Below, in pieces: positions 26,672 through 34,776 of a stretch of DNA of 51,847 nt (position 1 is the stretch's first letter; each line of letters begins with the position of its first letter). A program made the position numbers and the translations under genes. The notes under the pieces were generated by a model that saw nothing but the letters and a program-made list of their open reading frames with translations, searched no databases and was not told the DNA's origin. Source of the DNA: Oscillospiraceae bacterium (lineage in GTDB: Bacteria; Bacillota; Clostridia; Oscillospirales; Oscillospiraceae). Location of the stretch: positions 1 through 51,847 of the forward strand of contig JAFPWN010000050.1 in the NCBI GenBank assembly GCA_017412765.1, read 5' to 3'.

Positions 26672-28150
26672 ATGATGTTCAATTTCACCGTCGTTGATAT
26701 CATCAATCTGTTTTTTATAGCCGCCGGCATAGGTGTGTGCAGTCTCTGCTTCATGCAGATAACGGCGTCAAAGCGTCTGCGCAATATCGTAAGGCTGTAT
26801 TTTCAGATATTTTTTATTTTGATAATCGTCTATATGCTCAACCATTTTGCAAGGGAGCTGATGAACGGCATTCCCGGCAGCGGAGTTTTTATTGCTCTGC
26901 AAACAGTTACCTTTGCCGAAGTTCTGACGGCGGGGCTTATGACGCACATGATGAGCAGGCTCGTTATAAACGTAACCACCAGGGGCAGTAACGATGCAAA
27001 AAAGCTCGAGCTTGCGCTTCATCTGCTGCTTGCGGCGCACGCTCTTATCCTCGTCGCGGGATTGTTCGGCGGACATATCTACTACTTTGACGAGAATAAC
27101 GTGTATCATCGCGGAGCGTTGTACTTACTCTCAAATCTCGGTCCGTCCATAATGCTCGTCATCGACGTATTTATGCTTGTCCGTCACGGTAAAAATGTAG
27201 ACAAACGTGTGAGGATCGCGTTCTGGGTCTTTATGATCGCTCCGATCGTGGCTATTGTCATCCAAAGCCTGCTGTACGGGATTCAGTTCATTATCTTTGC
27301 AACGGTAGGGTCTGCTGTCTATATGTTCGGCGTCATCCTGCAGCACCAGAACGAGGAGTATGAGAAACAGAAGATCGAGAGCATGCGGATCGAGTCTGAG
27401 CTTACGATGGCTTCTGCAATTCAGGCGGATATGCTTCCGAACATCTTTCCGGCGTTCCCCGACAGGGACGAGTTTGACGTTTACGCCTCGATGGATCCCG
27501 CTAAGGAGGTCGGCGGCGACTTTTACGACTTTTTCCTTGTGGACGACGACCATCTCGGACTTATTATGGCCGACGTTTCCGGCAAGGGCGTGCCGGCGGC
27601 TCTGTTTATGATGGCGTCAAAGATACTTCTTGATAACAACGCCATGCTCGGAAAGTCTCCGGCTGAGGTACTGAGGGACACGAATGAGGCGATCTGCGCC
27701 GGAAACCGGGAGGAAATGTTCGTAACAGTCTGGCTCGGTATTCTCGAGATATCCACAGGAAAGCTCACGGCGGCAAACGCGGGGCATGAGTACCCCGTCC
27801 TTAAGAAGCCGGACGGAAGCTTTGAGATAATCAAGGATAAGCATGGATTTGTCATAGGCGGAATGTCCGGCGCGAGATACAAGCAGTATGAGCTGACGCT
27901 TGAACCGGGTTCCAAGCTCTTCCTTTATACTGACGGTGTGCCGGAGGCAACGAGCTCCGACAAGGAGCTTTTCGGCGTTGAGCGTATGCTCGACGCGCTG
28001 AATTCCGACCTCAGCGCAGATCCCAGGAAGACTCTCGGGATCGTTCGCGCGGCTGTTGACGGTTTTGTCAAGGACGCGGAGCAGTTTGACGATCTTACGA
28101 TGCTCTGCCTTGAATACAAGGGCGCGAAAGAAAAAAGCGACGAAGGATGA
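26672..28150 (+). CDS. Membrane-bound SpoIIE-type (PP2C) serine phosphatase
   Basis: 492 residues. The first 225 residues form about six or seven transmembrane helices. A short helical linker (HQNEEYEKQKIESMRIESELTM) joins them to a SpoIIE/RsbU-type PP2C domain. Metal-binding aspartates lie in GGDFYD (281-286) and DVSGKG (301-306) and in QFDDLTML near the C-terminus; SELTMASAIQADMLP is the usual entry helix. Such proteins dephosphorylate anti-sigma-antagonist proteins in partner-switching circuits; no anti-sigma pair is adjacent, so the target is unknown. The signal sensed is presumably at the membrane. The start follows AAGGGGAG, and a strong terminator lies at 28198-28231. Confidence 0.9.
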   Translation: MMFNFTVVDIINLFFIAAGIGVCSLCFMQITASKRLRNIVRLYFQIFFILIIVYMLNHFARELMNGIPGSGVFIALQTVTFAEVLTAGLMTHMMSRLVINVTTRGSNDAKKLELALHLLLAAHALILVAGLFGGHIYYFDENNVYHRGALYLLSNLGPSIMLVIDVFMLVRHGKNVDKRVRIAFWVFMIAPIVAIVIQSLLYGIQFIIFATVGSAVYMFGVILQHQNEEYEKQKIESMRIESELTMASAIQADMLPNIFPAFPDRDEFDVYASMDPAKEVGGDFYDFFLVDDDHLGLIMADVSGKGVPAALFMMASKILLDNNAMLGKSPAEVLRDTNEAICAGNREEMFVTVWLGILEISTGKLTAANAGHEYPVLKKPDGSFEIIKDKHGFVIGGMSGARYKQYELTLEPGSKLFLYTDGVPEATSSDKELFGVERMLDALNSDLSADPRKTLGIVRAAVDGFVKDAEQFDDLTMLCLEYKGAKEKSDEG

Positions 28151-28197
28151 GGCGCGTCAGTCCGTCAGGAAGGAAAATTTAATTGACTGAGAATGAC

Positions 28198-28231
28198 AAA
28201 AACAGCCGGCCCGGATGGGTCGGCTGTTTTG
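28198..28231. terminator. Bidirectional terminator between phosphatase and amylase
   Basis: AAACAGCCGGCCC pairs with GGGTCGGCTGTTT (one G-U) around GGAT; the right side ends TTTTGATTT and the left side AAAAA. It separates two converging genes. Confidence 0.8.
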
Positions 28232-28249
28232 ATTTATTCAAATTTTTAT

Positions 28250-29872
28250 TCAGTTTCCGAAGCTGTTGACCCAGTTGATAAGTGAATTGTGCCAGATATT
28301 CGCCTCGACGTCACGGCGCATCTGATCGGTAACGGGGCCGTTTTTCGCCATCTTCGCAAGGATCGCCGCCTGAAGCTGCTCGACTGTCATAAGATCGTAC
28401 GGGATATCGGGTACGTCGACGCTCACGGGCTCGGCATTCTTCTCGGGTTCCGCTTCTTTCGGCTCCTCGACCTTGCCCGGCTCGACCTTTACGGGCACCG
28501 GCTCGTACTTTACAACGCACGCAGGCTCCTCAGCCTTGACTGAGCCGTTGTCCGGGGCGAAAATATCGCCTCCGGAGCCGGGGAGAGAGAAGTTGAGTCT
28601 GCCGCCGCTGACATCGAAGCGCCTGCCGCTCAGAAGTCCGACGTATGCGCCGTCGGCTGCCTCGACATTCATCCACGCCTCACCGTCGGAATTGTTGACG
28701 GCGACGATGAGCCTTCCGCGGGCGAAGGCGTACTGCTGATTTGTGAGCGCGAGCTGACGGAAGTCGCCCCAAACGAGATCCTGCGTCCACTCGGCGTGGA
28801 TCTTGCCGAGCGATGCGATCAGCGCCGTGCAGGGGTTTTCGGTGCGGTCCGAGGCGTGGTCGGCAAGGTCGATATACGGGCGAAGCGACGCGTCAGACCA
28901 GCGCTCCTTGCGGCCCTCGATGCCGAATTCACTGCCGTAATAGACCGAGGGGATGCCGGGCAGGGTGTAGAGCAGGATATGTACCGGGGTGTAGTGAGCC
29001 TTGTTCATGAGCTTGGTGTAGATTCGCTCGACGTCGTGATTATCGACGAAATTGTAGAGCTTTATGTGCGCGGGCACCATGCCGTTCGTGCGCTGGACGG
29101 TGTGCGCTATCTCAAAATAGTTGTGGTCGTTGTGACCGCTGTATAGAGCCTTGTGAAGAGCGTAGTTTGTGACTGAGTGGAGCGTGTTTTCATTTGCCCA
29201 GCGCGAATAATCGCCGTGGATGACCTCGCCCATGAGCCAGAAATCGGGCTTCGCCTCGTCGGCGGTGCGGCGAAGCGCCTTCATAAAGTCGAAGTCGAGC
29301 ACGTCGGCCGCGTCAAGACGGATGCCGTCAACGTCAAACTCCGATACCCAGAAGCGGATCACGTCGCAGATGTAATCGCGGACGGCGGGATTGCGCTGAT
29401 TGAGCTTAACGAGCAGATTGTAGCCGCCCCAGTTATCGTAGGAAAAGCCGTCGTTATACTCGTTGTTGCCCCAGAAATTGACGTTGCAGTACCAGTCGCG
29501 GTAGGCGGAAGCCTCGCGCTTTTCTTTAATGTCCCTGAACGCGAAGAAATCGCGGCCCGTGTGGTTGAAAACGCCGTCGAAAATGACCTTGAGTCCGGCT
29601 TCATGGCATTTTTTCACGAACGCCGCAAGGTCGTCGTTAGTACCGAGACGAGAGTCGAGAGTTTTATAATCGGTCGTTTCATAGCCGTGACCGACAGACT
29701 GAAAGAGCGGACCGATGTAAAGAGCGGTAAAGCCGAGCTCCTTTATGTGATCGATCCAAGGAAGCAGCGTGTTGAGCCGGTGCACCGGAGCCGAGTAATC
29801 GTTCTCGCGCGGAGCGCCGGTAAGTCCGAGCGGATAAATGTGATAGAAAACTGCTTCATCATACCATGCCAT
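28250..29872 (-). CDS. Intracellular alpha-amylase-family (GH13) enzyme with C-terminal extension
   Basis: 540 residues from the ATG at 29872 (MAWYDEAVFYHIYPLG), chosen because GGAGG lies just upstream; the longer frame would run over the divergent promoters. No signal peptide. GH13 landmarks: YHIYPLG, VIFDGVFNHTG, the nucleophile in DGIRLDAAD (Asp187), the acid/base in LMGEVIHG (Glu216) and the third carboxylate in FVDNHD (Asp280). Members hydrolyse or transfer alpha-1,4-glucans, here in the cytoplasm, for example on glycogen or imported maltodextrin (inference). After the catalytic and beta-sandwich parts, a Pro/Glu-rich linker from about 440 leads to a small C-terminal helical domain (LMTVEQLQAAILAKM) that I do not recognise. 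Confidence 0.9.
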   Translation of the reverse strand: MAWYDEAVFYHIYPLGLTGAPRENDYSAPVHRLNTLLPWIDHIKELGFTALYIGPLFQSVGHGYETTDYKTLDSRLGTNDDLAAFVKKCHEAGLKVIFDGVFNHTGRDFFAFRDIKEKREASAYRDWYCNVNFWGNNEYNDGFSYDNWGGYNLLVKLNQRNPAVRDYICDVIRFWVSEFDVDGIRLDAADVLDFDFMKALRRTADEAKPDFWLMGEVIHGDYSRWANENTLHSVTNYALHKALYSGHNDHNYFEIAHTVQRTNGMVPAHIKLYNFVDNHDVERIYTKLMNKAHYTPVHILLYTLPGIPSVYYGSEFGIEGRKERWSDASLRPYIDLADHASDRTENPCTALIASLGKIHAEWTQDLVWGDFRQLALTNQQYAFARGRLIVAVNNSDGEAWMNVEAADGAYVGLLSGRRFDVSGGRLNFSLPGSGGDIFAPDNGSVKAEEPACVVKYEPVPVKVEPGKVEEPKEAEPEKNAEPVSVDVPDIPYDLMTVEQLQAAILAKMAKNGPVTDQMRRDVEANIWHNSLINWVNSFGN

Positions 29873-29906
29873 GAGGTTTCCTCCAAACCAGTAAAAAATT
29901 CGCTTT

Positions 29907-29935
29907 ATTATAGCAGGCAAACATCCGCTTTTCAA
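29907..29935 (-). promoter_or_regulatory. Promoter of the GH13 gene
   Basis: On the minus strand TTGAAA (29930-29935), 17-bp spacer, TATAAT (29907-29912), 34 bp before the ATG. Confidence 0.7.
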
Positions 29936-29976
29936 GCGCAATTTGAACAATTCTCCACGCTTTGCACAAAATATAA

Positions 29977-30005
29977 TTGCAAAAAGAAAATAGATAGAAT
30001 ATAAT
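29977..30005 (+). promoter_or_regulatory. Promoter of the SCP2-like/hydrolase/ligase unit
   Basis: TTGCAA (29977-29982), 17-bp spacer, TATAAT (30000-30005), 33 bp before the ATG at 30039. Spacing downstream suggests one transcript through 34584. Confidence 0.65.
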
Positions 30006-30038
30006 ATTTTCGTAAAACTGACGATCCGGAGGACAAGG

Positions 30039-30371
30039 ATGAAATTTTCAAATATTCTGAAGCGCTCGAGAGAGCTTGCGGCTGAGGCGGACATCTCCGC
30101 CGTGGACTTCATGGCGGTGCAGATAAATATCAGGGGAGCGGACCCCGGCGTTTTCTACGTTGAGGTCAAGGACGGAAGAATATCCGTAGAGCCTTATGAG
30201 TATTATGACCGCCAGTGCGCCATAGATATCTCTGACGCCGACTTTTCAAAGCTTATGCGCGGCAAGCTGGACACCGTAAAGGCGTATAACGACGGGAAAA
30301 TCGGCGTTGAGGGAGATCTCGGCAGGGCGCTGCAGTTTTCGGATATTTTAAAGAGCGGTATCAGACCGTAA
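30039..30371 (+). CDS. SCP2-like (sterol carrier fold) small protein
   Basis: 110 residues. The pattern VDFMAVQINIRGADPGVFYVEVKDGRISVEPYEYYDRQCAIDISDADFSKLMRGKLD followed by AYNDGKIGVEGDLGRALQFSDIL (split here for reading) matches the compact SCP2 lipid-carrier fold: a five-strand sheet carrying an amphipathic pocket, with the typical LMRGKLDTVKAY and GKIGVEGDL segments. Such proteins bind lipids or acyl groups without catalysis. AGGACAAGG precedes the ATG. It stands first in a run with an alpha/beta hydrolase, a condensation protein, a carrier protein and an acyl-type ligase, so a lipid or acyl ligand would fit (inference). Confidence 0.7.
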   Translation: MKFSNILKRSRELAAEADISAVDFMAVQINIRGADPGVFYVEVKDGRISVEPYEYYDRQCAIDISDADFSKLMRGKLDTVKAYNDGKIGVEGDLGRALQFSDILKSGIRP

Positions 30372-30395
30372 AAATCTGTTCTGGGAGTGATCAAT

Positions 30396-31358
30396 ATGAA
30401 CAAAGCTTCAAAGGCATGGCTTTTTGCCGGCGGCGCGCTCGGCGCGCTCGGTATCGGAGCCGGCATCGGCTCGGCGATGCTTTTCGCGAGGACTCTGCCG
30501 CGTCCGAAGGGCACGAGCCAGGAAATAATCGACGAATTCGCGGACAGAGCAAAGTTTGAAGAGTACAAGGTCAGGATGGCGCCTGTCGGTGAGTGGATGG
30601 CGGCGCAGAAGCTCGAGGACGTTTACGTCACCTCGCGCGACGGGCTGAAGCTCCACGCATTCTATATCGCGGCGGAGGAGAAATCGGACAGGGTCGTTAT
30701 CCTGCACCACGGCTTTACGAGCCACGCCGTTGACAATTCCGCTCACGCGAAGTTCTTTCACGAGCAGGGCTATGAGGTGCTGCTTCTCGACCTTCGCGCC
30801 CACGGCGAGAGCGAGGGAGATTACGTCGGCTTCGGCATACTCGACCGCTTCGATACGCTTGAGTGGGTAAAATACGCGCGCGGGAGATTCGGAGAGGACG
30901 TAAAGATCGTTCTGCACGGCACCTCGATGGGCGGTGCTACGGTGCTGATGGCGCTTGGCGTGCCGGAGATACAGAGCGCGGTCAGCGCTGTCATAGCGGA
31001 CTGCGCCTACACCTCGCCCGCGGAGATATTCTCCCACGTCATAGAGAAGGATTACCATATTCCTCCGGCTCCGATCATTATGCTGAACGGGCTGTATTCT
31101 CAGCCGATTGCGGGCTACCGCTTCGACGAGTATTCGACAGTCGACGCGCTGAGGGGCAACAACGTCCCGGTGCTTTTTGTCCACGGAAAAGAGGATAAGT
31201 TCGTTCCGACGTGGATGAGCCGGAAAAACTACGACGCCTGCACGTCGAAAAAGCGCCTGCTCTTTGTGGAAAACGCAGGACACGGTTCGAGCATTTTTGA
31301 AAACCCCGAGCTATACGAGGAGACTGAAAAGGAATTTCTCATGGACGCGCTCGGCTGA
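30396..31358 (+). CDS. Membrane-anchored alpha/beta hydrolase
   Basis: 320 residues from the ATG at 30396; a GTG nine bases upstream is less well placed relative to GGGAG. An N-terminal hydrophobic, glycine-rich helix (about 5-30) probably anchors it with the enzyme outside, as in many gut Clostridia hydrolases of this type. Catalytic triad: Ser in HGTSMGGA, Asp in HGKEDKF, His in NAGHGSS; the oxyanion region is LHHGFTSHA. The fold serves esterases, lipases and thioesterases; substrate unknown. It lies 24 bp after the SCP2-like gene and 27 bp before the condensation-protein gene, so an esterase or thioesterase role in that system is possible. Confidence 0.85.
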   Translation: MNKASKAWLFAGGALGALGIGAGIGSAMLFARTLPRPKGTSQEIIDEFADRAKFEEYKVRMAPVGEWMAAQKLEDVYVTSRDGLKLHAFYIAAEEKSDRVVILHHGFTSHAVDNSAHAKFFHEQGYEVLLLDLRAHGESEGDYVGFGILDRFDTLEWVKYARGRFGEDVKIVLHGTSMGGATVLMALGVPEIQSAVSAVIADCAYTSPAEIFSHVIEKDYHIPPAPIIMLNGLYSQPIAGYRFDEYSTVDALRGNNVPVLFVHGKEDKFVPTWMSRKNYDACTSKKRLLFVENAGHGSSIFENPELYEETEKEFLMDALG

Positions 31359-31385
31359 ATATACTTAAGAAAGCGAGCTGAAGAG

Positions 31386-32801
31386 ATGAAAGAACTTAAC
31401 CTGAACGGCGCCGTTGTGCAGACGTATCCTCTCACCGCGGCGCAGCGAGTCCACTATTACACCGTTTCAGCGTGCGGCAGAGACGAACTGCTGAATATCG
31501 CTACCGGCTTCTACATCGAGTTTGACGACGTAGACTTCGACACGCTGCGCGAGTGCATTTACGACGGCTACAACAAGTTCGAGTCTATGCGCCTTCGCAT
31601 CGTAAAGGATGAGGAGGGCAACCCCGTGCAGTTTATCGCGCCCACCGAGGACAGGGAGATAAAGCTCGTTGACTTCTCCTCCTGGCGTGAGGAGGACGCG
31701 CATGAGGAGATGAAGCGCTGGAGCCGCATTCCGCTCTATATGAACGGCGGCCCGATGAACGAGATCGTCATGATCCGGCTTCCGGGAGGCTACAACGGCC
31801 TCTATATGAAGGTGCATCACATGACGATGGACTCTTCCGCGATAATCAGCTTTTACAGCTACGTTCTCAACCTCTACTGCTTCAAAAAGTTTGAGAACAT
31901 CGAGGCGCCGAAGAGCCCGAAGAGCTATCTTGCTCAGCTGAAGCTCGATCTTGCATACGAGGCGGGCAGTCCCGCGCTCGAGCGCGACCGCAAGTTCTGG
32001 CTCGAAAAGCTTGAGGAGCCGGAGCCGATCTATACTCCGTTCAGCCCGCGCAACAGACTTCTGGAGCTCAGAGAGCAGATGGGCAACCCGAACCTCCGCT
32101 CCTGCTACGCCACCGGCGATATCGAGGCGGATATAAAGGTCTACGATCTGGAGGACGAGCCGTCAAAGCAGCTTCTTGAGTTCAGCCGAAATTACCGCAT
32201 ACCCGTGGCGTCGATACTCCTGCTCGGCCTGCGCACCACGTTCTCGAAGTTTGCAGGCGGTGAAAAGGACGTCAGTGTGAAGAATGCCGTCGCAAGGCGC
32301 GGAACGCTGCTCGAGAGCCAGTCCGGCGGAACGAGAATCCACTTCTGGCCGCTGCGTACCGTTATCGAGCCGGAGACGACCTTCCTCGACGCGCTGAAGA
32401 TCATCCAGGCGAAGGAGAACGCGCTCCTGCGCCACGCAAACTACGACCCGATCCGCTATATGGCGGAGACTGCCGAGCACTACAAGTGCCCGCAGGGAAC
32501 GGGCTATGAGTGCACTACGCTTACGTATCAGCCTATGTCCGCGGCCTCCCTCAAGGGACACGCGATACCGGATATGAACTTCAAGAGCATGTGGTATTCA
32601 AACGGCGTAGCCATGCAGCACATCTACATCACCGTTATGCACCGCCCGACGGACAACGGCTTCGGCTTCCACTTTGAATACGAGAAGAACAGCGTTTCTC
32701 TCGATGAGATCGAAAAGCTCTACTATTACCTCTGCCGCGCAATATTCCGCGGCATCCAGAATCCCGACATCACGATAGGCGAGATCCTTGAGTGGATGTA
32801 A
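31386..32801 (+). CDS. Free-standing condensation-domain protein (NRPS C-domain fold)
   Basis: 471 residues, the size of a single condensation domain with nothing fused. It opens with YPLTAAQRVHYY, the entry motif of the family, and has the catalytic HHxxxD box as HHMTMD (144-149). Later segments NYRIPVASILLLGLRTTFSKF and SVKNAVARRGTLLESQSGGT match the latch side of the chloramphenicol-acetyltransferase-like fold. In NRPS systems the second His helps an amine or hydroxyl attack a thioester on a carrier protein. The next genes encode exactly such a carrier and a ligase, 20 bp downstream. Acceptor and product are unknown. Confidence 0.88.
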   Translation: MKELNLNGAVVQTYPLTAAQRVHYYTVSACGRDELLNIATGFYIEFDDVDFDTLRECIYDGYNKFESMRLRIVKDEEGNPVQFIAPTEDREIKLVDFSSWREEDAHEEMKRWSRIPLYMNGGPMNEIVMIRLPGGYNGLYMKVHHMTMDSSAIISFYSYVLNLYCFKKFENIEAPKSPKSYLAQLKLDLAYEAGSPALERDRKFWLEKLEEPEPIYTPFSPRNRLLELREQMGNPNLRSCYATGDIEADIKVYDLEDEPSKQLLEFSRNYRIPVASILLLGLRTTFSKFAGGEKDVSVKNAVARRGTLLESQSGGTRIHFWPLRTVIEPETTFLDALKIIQAKENALLRHANYDPIRYMAETAEHYKCPQGTGYECTTLTYQPMSAASLKGHAIPDMNFKSMWYSNGVAMQHIYITVMHRPTDNGFGFHFEYEKNSVSLDEIEKLYYYLCRAIFRGIQNPDITIGEILEWM

Positions 32802-32821
32802 TTGAAAAAGGAGAATTTACA

Positions 32822-33052
32822 ATGCTTGAGAAAATCAGAGAAATAATGGTCAGATACGTTGAGCTGAATCCCGACGATATTCAGGAGGATTCCAGACTCG
32901 TTGAGGATCTCGGACTTACGTCCTTCGCCTTCATGAGCATGATGGGCGACTTCGAGGAGGAGTTTGAGATAATGGTCGATGAGACCGAGCTGACCGATAT
33001 CCATACTGTGGGCGATATTATGGCCTACATTGAGAAAAAGCAGGCTGAGTAA
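32822..33052 (+). CDS. Acyl/peptidyl carrier protein
   Basis: 76 residues from the ATG at 32822, which follows AAAAAGGAG; an earlier in-frame ATG overlaps the previous gene and lacks a ribosome site. Acidic four-helix carrier with the phosphopantetheine attachment site in DLGLTSFAFMSM; Ser34 should carry the arm. The motif reads LTS rather than the DSL of fatty-acid ACP, so this is a dedicated carrier. It probably shuttles an acyl or aminoacyl thioester from the ligase to the condensation protein on either side. No phosphopantetheinyl transferase is in the window. Confidence 0.9.
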   Translation: MLEKIREIMVRYVELNPDDIQEDSRLVEDLGLTSFAFMSMMGDFEEEFEIMVDETELTDIHTVGDIMAYIEKKQAE

Positions 33053-34584
33053 TGAAAACCTCCGAGCTGCACACTATTCAGGATCTGCTCGTTCAAAGCG
33101 CGGCCGAGCGGCCGGATAAGGTTTATCTCCGTGAAAAGGCCGGCAGGGAGATCGCGGAAAAGACCTTCGGAAAGCTCCTTGACGACGCGCGGAGAATATC
33201 CGCTTTTTTAGAGCGGCAGAGTGAAGGCAAGGTACACGCCGGGCTTGTCGGAACCTCCGGCATAGCTTATATAACGGCGCTTATGGGCACCGTTATAAAC
33301 GGCGATCTCGCCGTTCCCATCGATCCGCAGCTCTCTAACGAGGAGATAGCGGATAATCTTAACCGCGCCGACGTCACGGTGCTGTTCTACGATAAGCGCT
33401 TTGCTGCCTTTGCCGACGGTATAGCCTCTCTCTGCCCCGGCATAACCGCCGCGGTATGCCTCCAGCCGGAGGAGGGGCGCCGCAGTATCGACGATCTTAT
33501 CGCGGAGGAAGCGCCCGCTGAGCTTAAGAGCGTTGACCCGCAGAGCTGCGCCTGCATTCTCTATACCTCCGGCACTACGGGAAAATCGAAGGGCGTTATG
33601 CTCTCGCACGCGAACCTTATCGACAACGCCACCTGCTGCGATAACGAGGGCAGCGACAGAGACGTGCTTCTCTCCGTTCTGCCCATTCACCACGCCTACT
33701 GTCTCACCTGCGACGTGCTGCTCAGCATGCGCTACGGCGCGACGCTGTGCATAAACGATTCGCCTATGCGCCTTGTGCAGAACATAAAGCTCTTTCAGCC
33801 GACCATGATGCTGTTCGTGCCTCTTATTGCCGAGACGATCTATCGCCGCATTATGGCGGAGAAGAAGCGCAATCCGCTCATCCCGATGAAGCTCATCGGC
33901 AGAACGGTGTTCGGCAGGGAGCTGAGAGTGATTTTCTGCGGCGGAGCGTATCTCGCTCCGGAGATCACCGAGGCTTATGCGAAGATGGGCATTCCGCTTT
34001 TGCAGGGCTACGGGATGACCGAATGCTCGCCGCGCATAACGTCCTCAAGCGAGGCCGACCCCTCCACCGGCACGGACGTGGGCAGGGTGGTCAAAAACTG
34101 CTCAGTCAAGATCGAGGACGGCGAGATACTCGTAAAAAGTCCGTCCGTTATGCTCGGCTACTACAAAAACGAGGAAGCGACGCGCGAGATGTTCACTTCC
34201 GACGGCTGGCTCAAAACGGGCGACCTCGGTTACGTCAAGGACGAGCGAATCTATATTACCGGTCGCAGGAAAAACCTCATCATTCTCTCAAACGGAGAGA
34301 ATGTCTCGCCGGAGGAGCTTGAAAACCGCTTTGCCGGCAGCGAGTGGATGAGCGAGGTGCTCGTTTATTCCGAGGATGAGCAGATAACCGCCGAGGTCTA
34401 TCCGTTCCCGGAGTTTGCAAATAAGGCTGAGGCGCTCTTCCGCAAGAAGGTCGATGAAATAAACAAGGCGGTGCCTCCGCAGAGGCGCATCGTGCGCCTC
34501 CGTCTGCGCGACAAGGAGTTTGAAAAGACCACCTCGAAAAAAGTCAAGCGTATTCAGCCTGAGAAGGGCGAGCTTCTGAAATAA
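33052..34584 (+). CDS. AMP-forming acyl/aminoacyl ligase (ANL superfamily)
   Basis: 510 residues. The ANL motifs are intact: P-loop YTSGTTGKSKG (171-181), GYGMTE (319-324), TGDLG (389-393), the hinge GRRKNLIILSNGENVSPEELE and a C-terminal Lys in TTSKKVKRIQ. The enzyme activates a carboxylic acid as adenylate and loads it on a thiol, here most likely the carrier protein next door. The NGENVSPEELE hinge is commoner in fatty or aryl acid ligases than in amino-acid A domains, so an acyl substrate is slightly favoured. The ATG overlaps the carrier gene's TAA by one base. A terminator follows at 34600. Confidence 0.9.
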   Translation: MKTSELHTIQDLLVQSAAERPDKVYLREKAGREIAEKTFGKLLDDARRISAFLERQSEGKVHAGLVGTSGIAYITALMGTVINGDLAVPIDPQLSNEEIADNLNRADVTVLFYDKRFAAFADGIASLCPGITAAVCLQPEEGRRSIDDLIAEEAPAELKSVDPQSCACILYTSGTTGKSKGVMLSHANLIDNATCCDNEGSDRDVLLSVLPIHHAYCLTCDVLLSMRYGATLCINDSPMRLVQNIKLFQPTMMLFVPLIAETIYRRIMAEKKRNPLIPMKLIGRTVFGRELRVIFCGGAYLAPEITEAYAKMGIPLLQGYGMTECSPRITSSSEADPSTGTDVGRVVKNCSVKIEDGEILVKSPSVMLGYYKNEEATREMFTSDGWLKTGDLGYVKDERIYITGRRKNLIILSNGENVSPEELENRFAGSEWMSEVLVYSEDEQITAEVYPFPEFANKAEALFRKKVDEINKAVPPQRRIVRLRLRDKEFEKTTSKKVKRIQPEKGELLK

Positions 34585-34599
34585 TCGCATATAAAAGAT

Positions 34600-34632
34600 G
34601 GCGGACGTCAAAAAGACGTCTGTCATTTTTTT
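34600..34632 (+). terminator. Rho-independent terminator of the ligase unit
   Basis: A 10-bp stem (34600-34609 with 34615-34624, two G-U pairs, loop AAAAA) followed by ATTTTTTT, 16 bp after the ligase stop. Confidence 0.85.
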
Positions 34633-34644
34633 GCAATTAAGGTG

Positions 34645-34673
34645 TTGAACTGCGGAACATAATTTGGTATAAT
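34645..34673 (+). promoter_or_regulatory. Promoter of the diguanylate cyclase gene
   Basis: TTGAAC (34645-34650), 17-bp spacer, TATAAT (34668-34673). The leader to the ATG is about 95 nt and contains a G+C-rich stem (CCGG and CGCG arms between 34708 and 34742). It does not match the c-di-GMP riboswitch cores I know. Confidence 0.6.
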
Positions 34674-34776
34674 ATAAAAATATGATGGAATGGCGGCACC
34701 TTTCCGTCCGGCGGCGCGCGTAAGAACCAATGGCGCGTCCGGCAAAAAACTTAAGCCCCAGATCGGGAGGCGAAAT

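Noticed and set aside
29873-30112. Extension of the GH13 frame by 80 codons upstream
   Set aside because: It would cover both divergent promoters and part of the SCP2-like gene, and the ATG at 29872 has a good ribosome site.
33747-34322. 191-codon frame inside the ligase gene
   Set aside because: Lies wholly within the well-supported ligase frame and has no family features.
34645-34776. c-di-GMP riboswitch before the diguanylate cyclase
   Set aside because: The leader lacks the GEMM core blocks; only a G+C-rich stem is visible.
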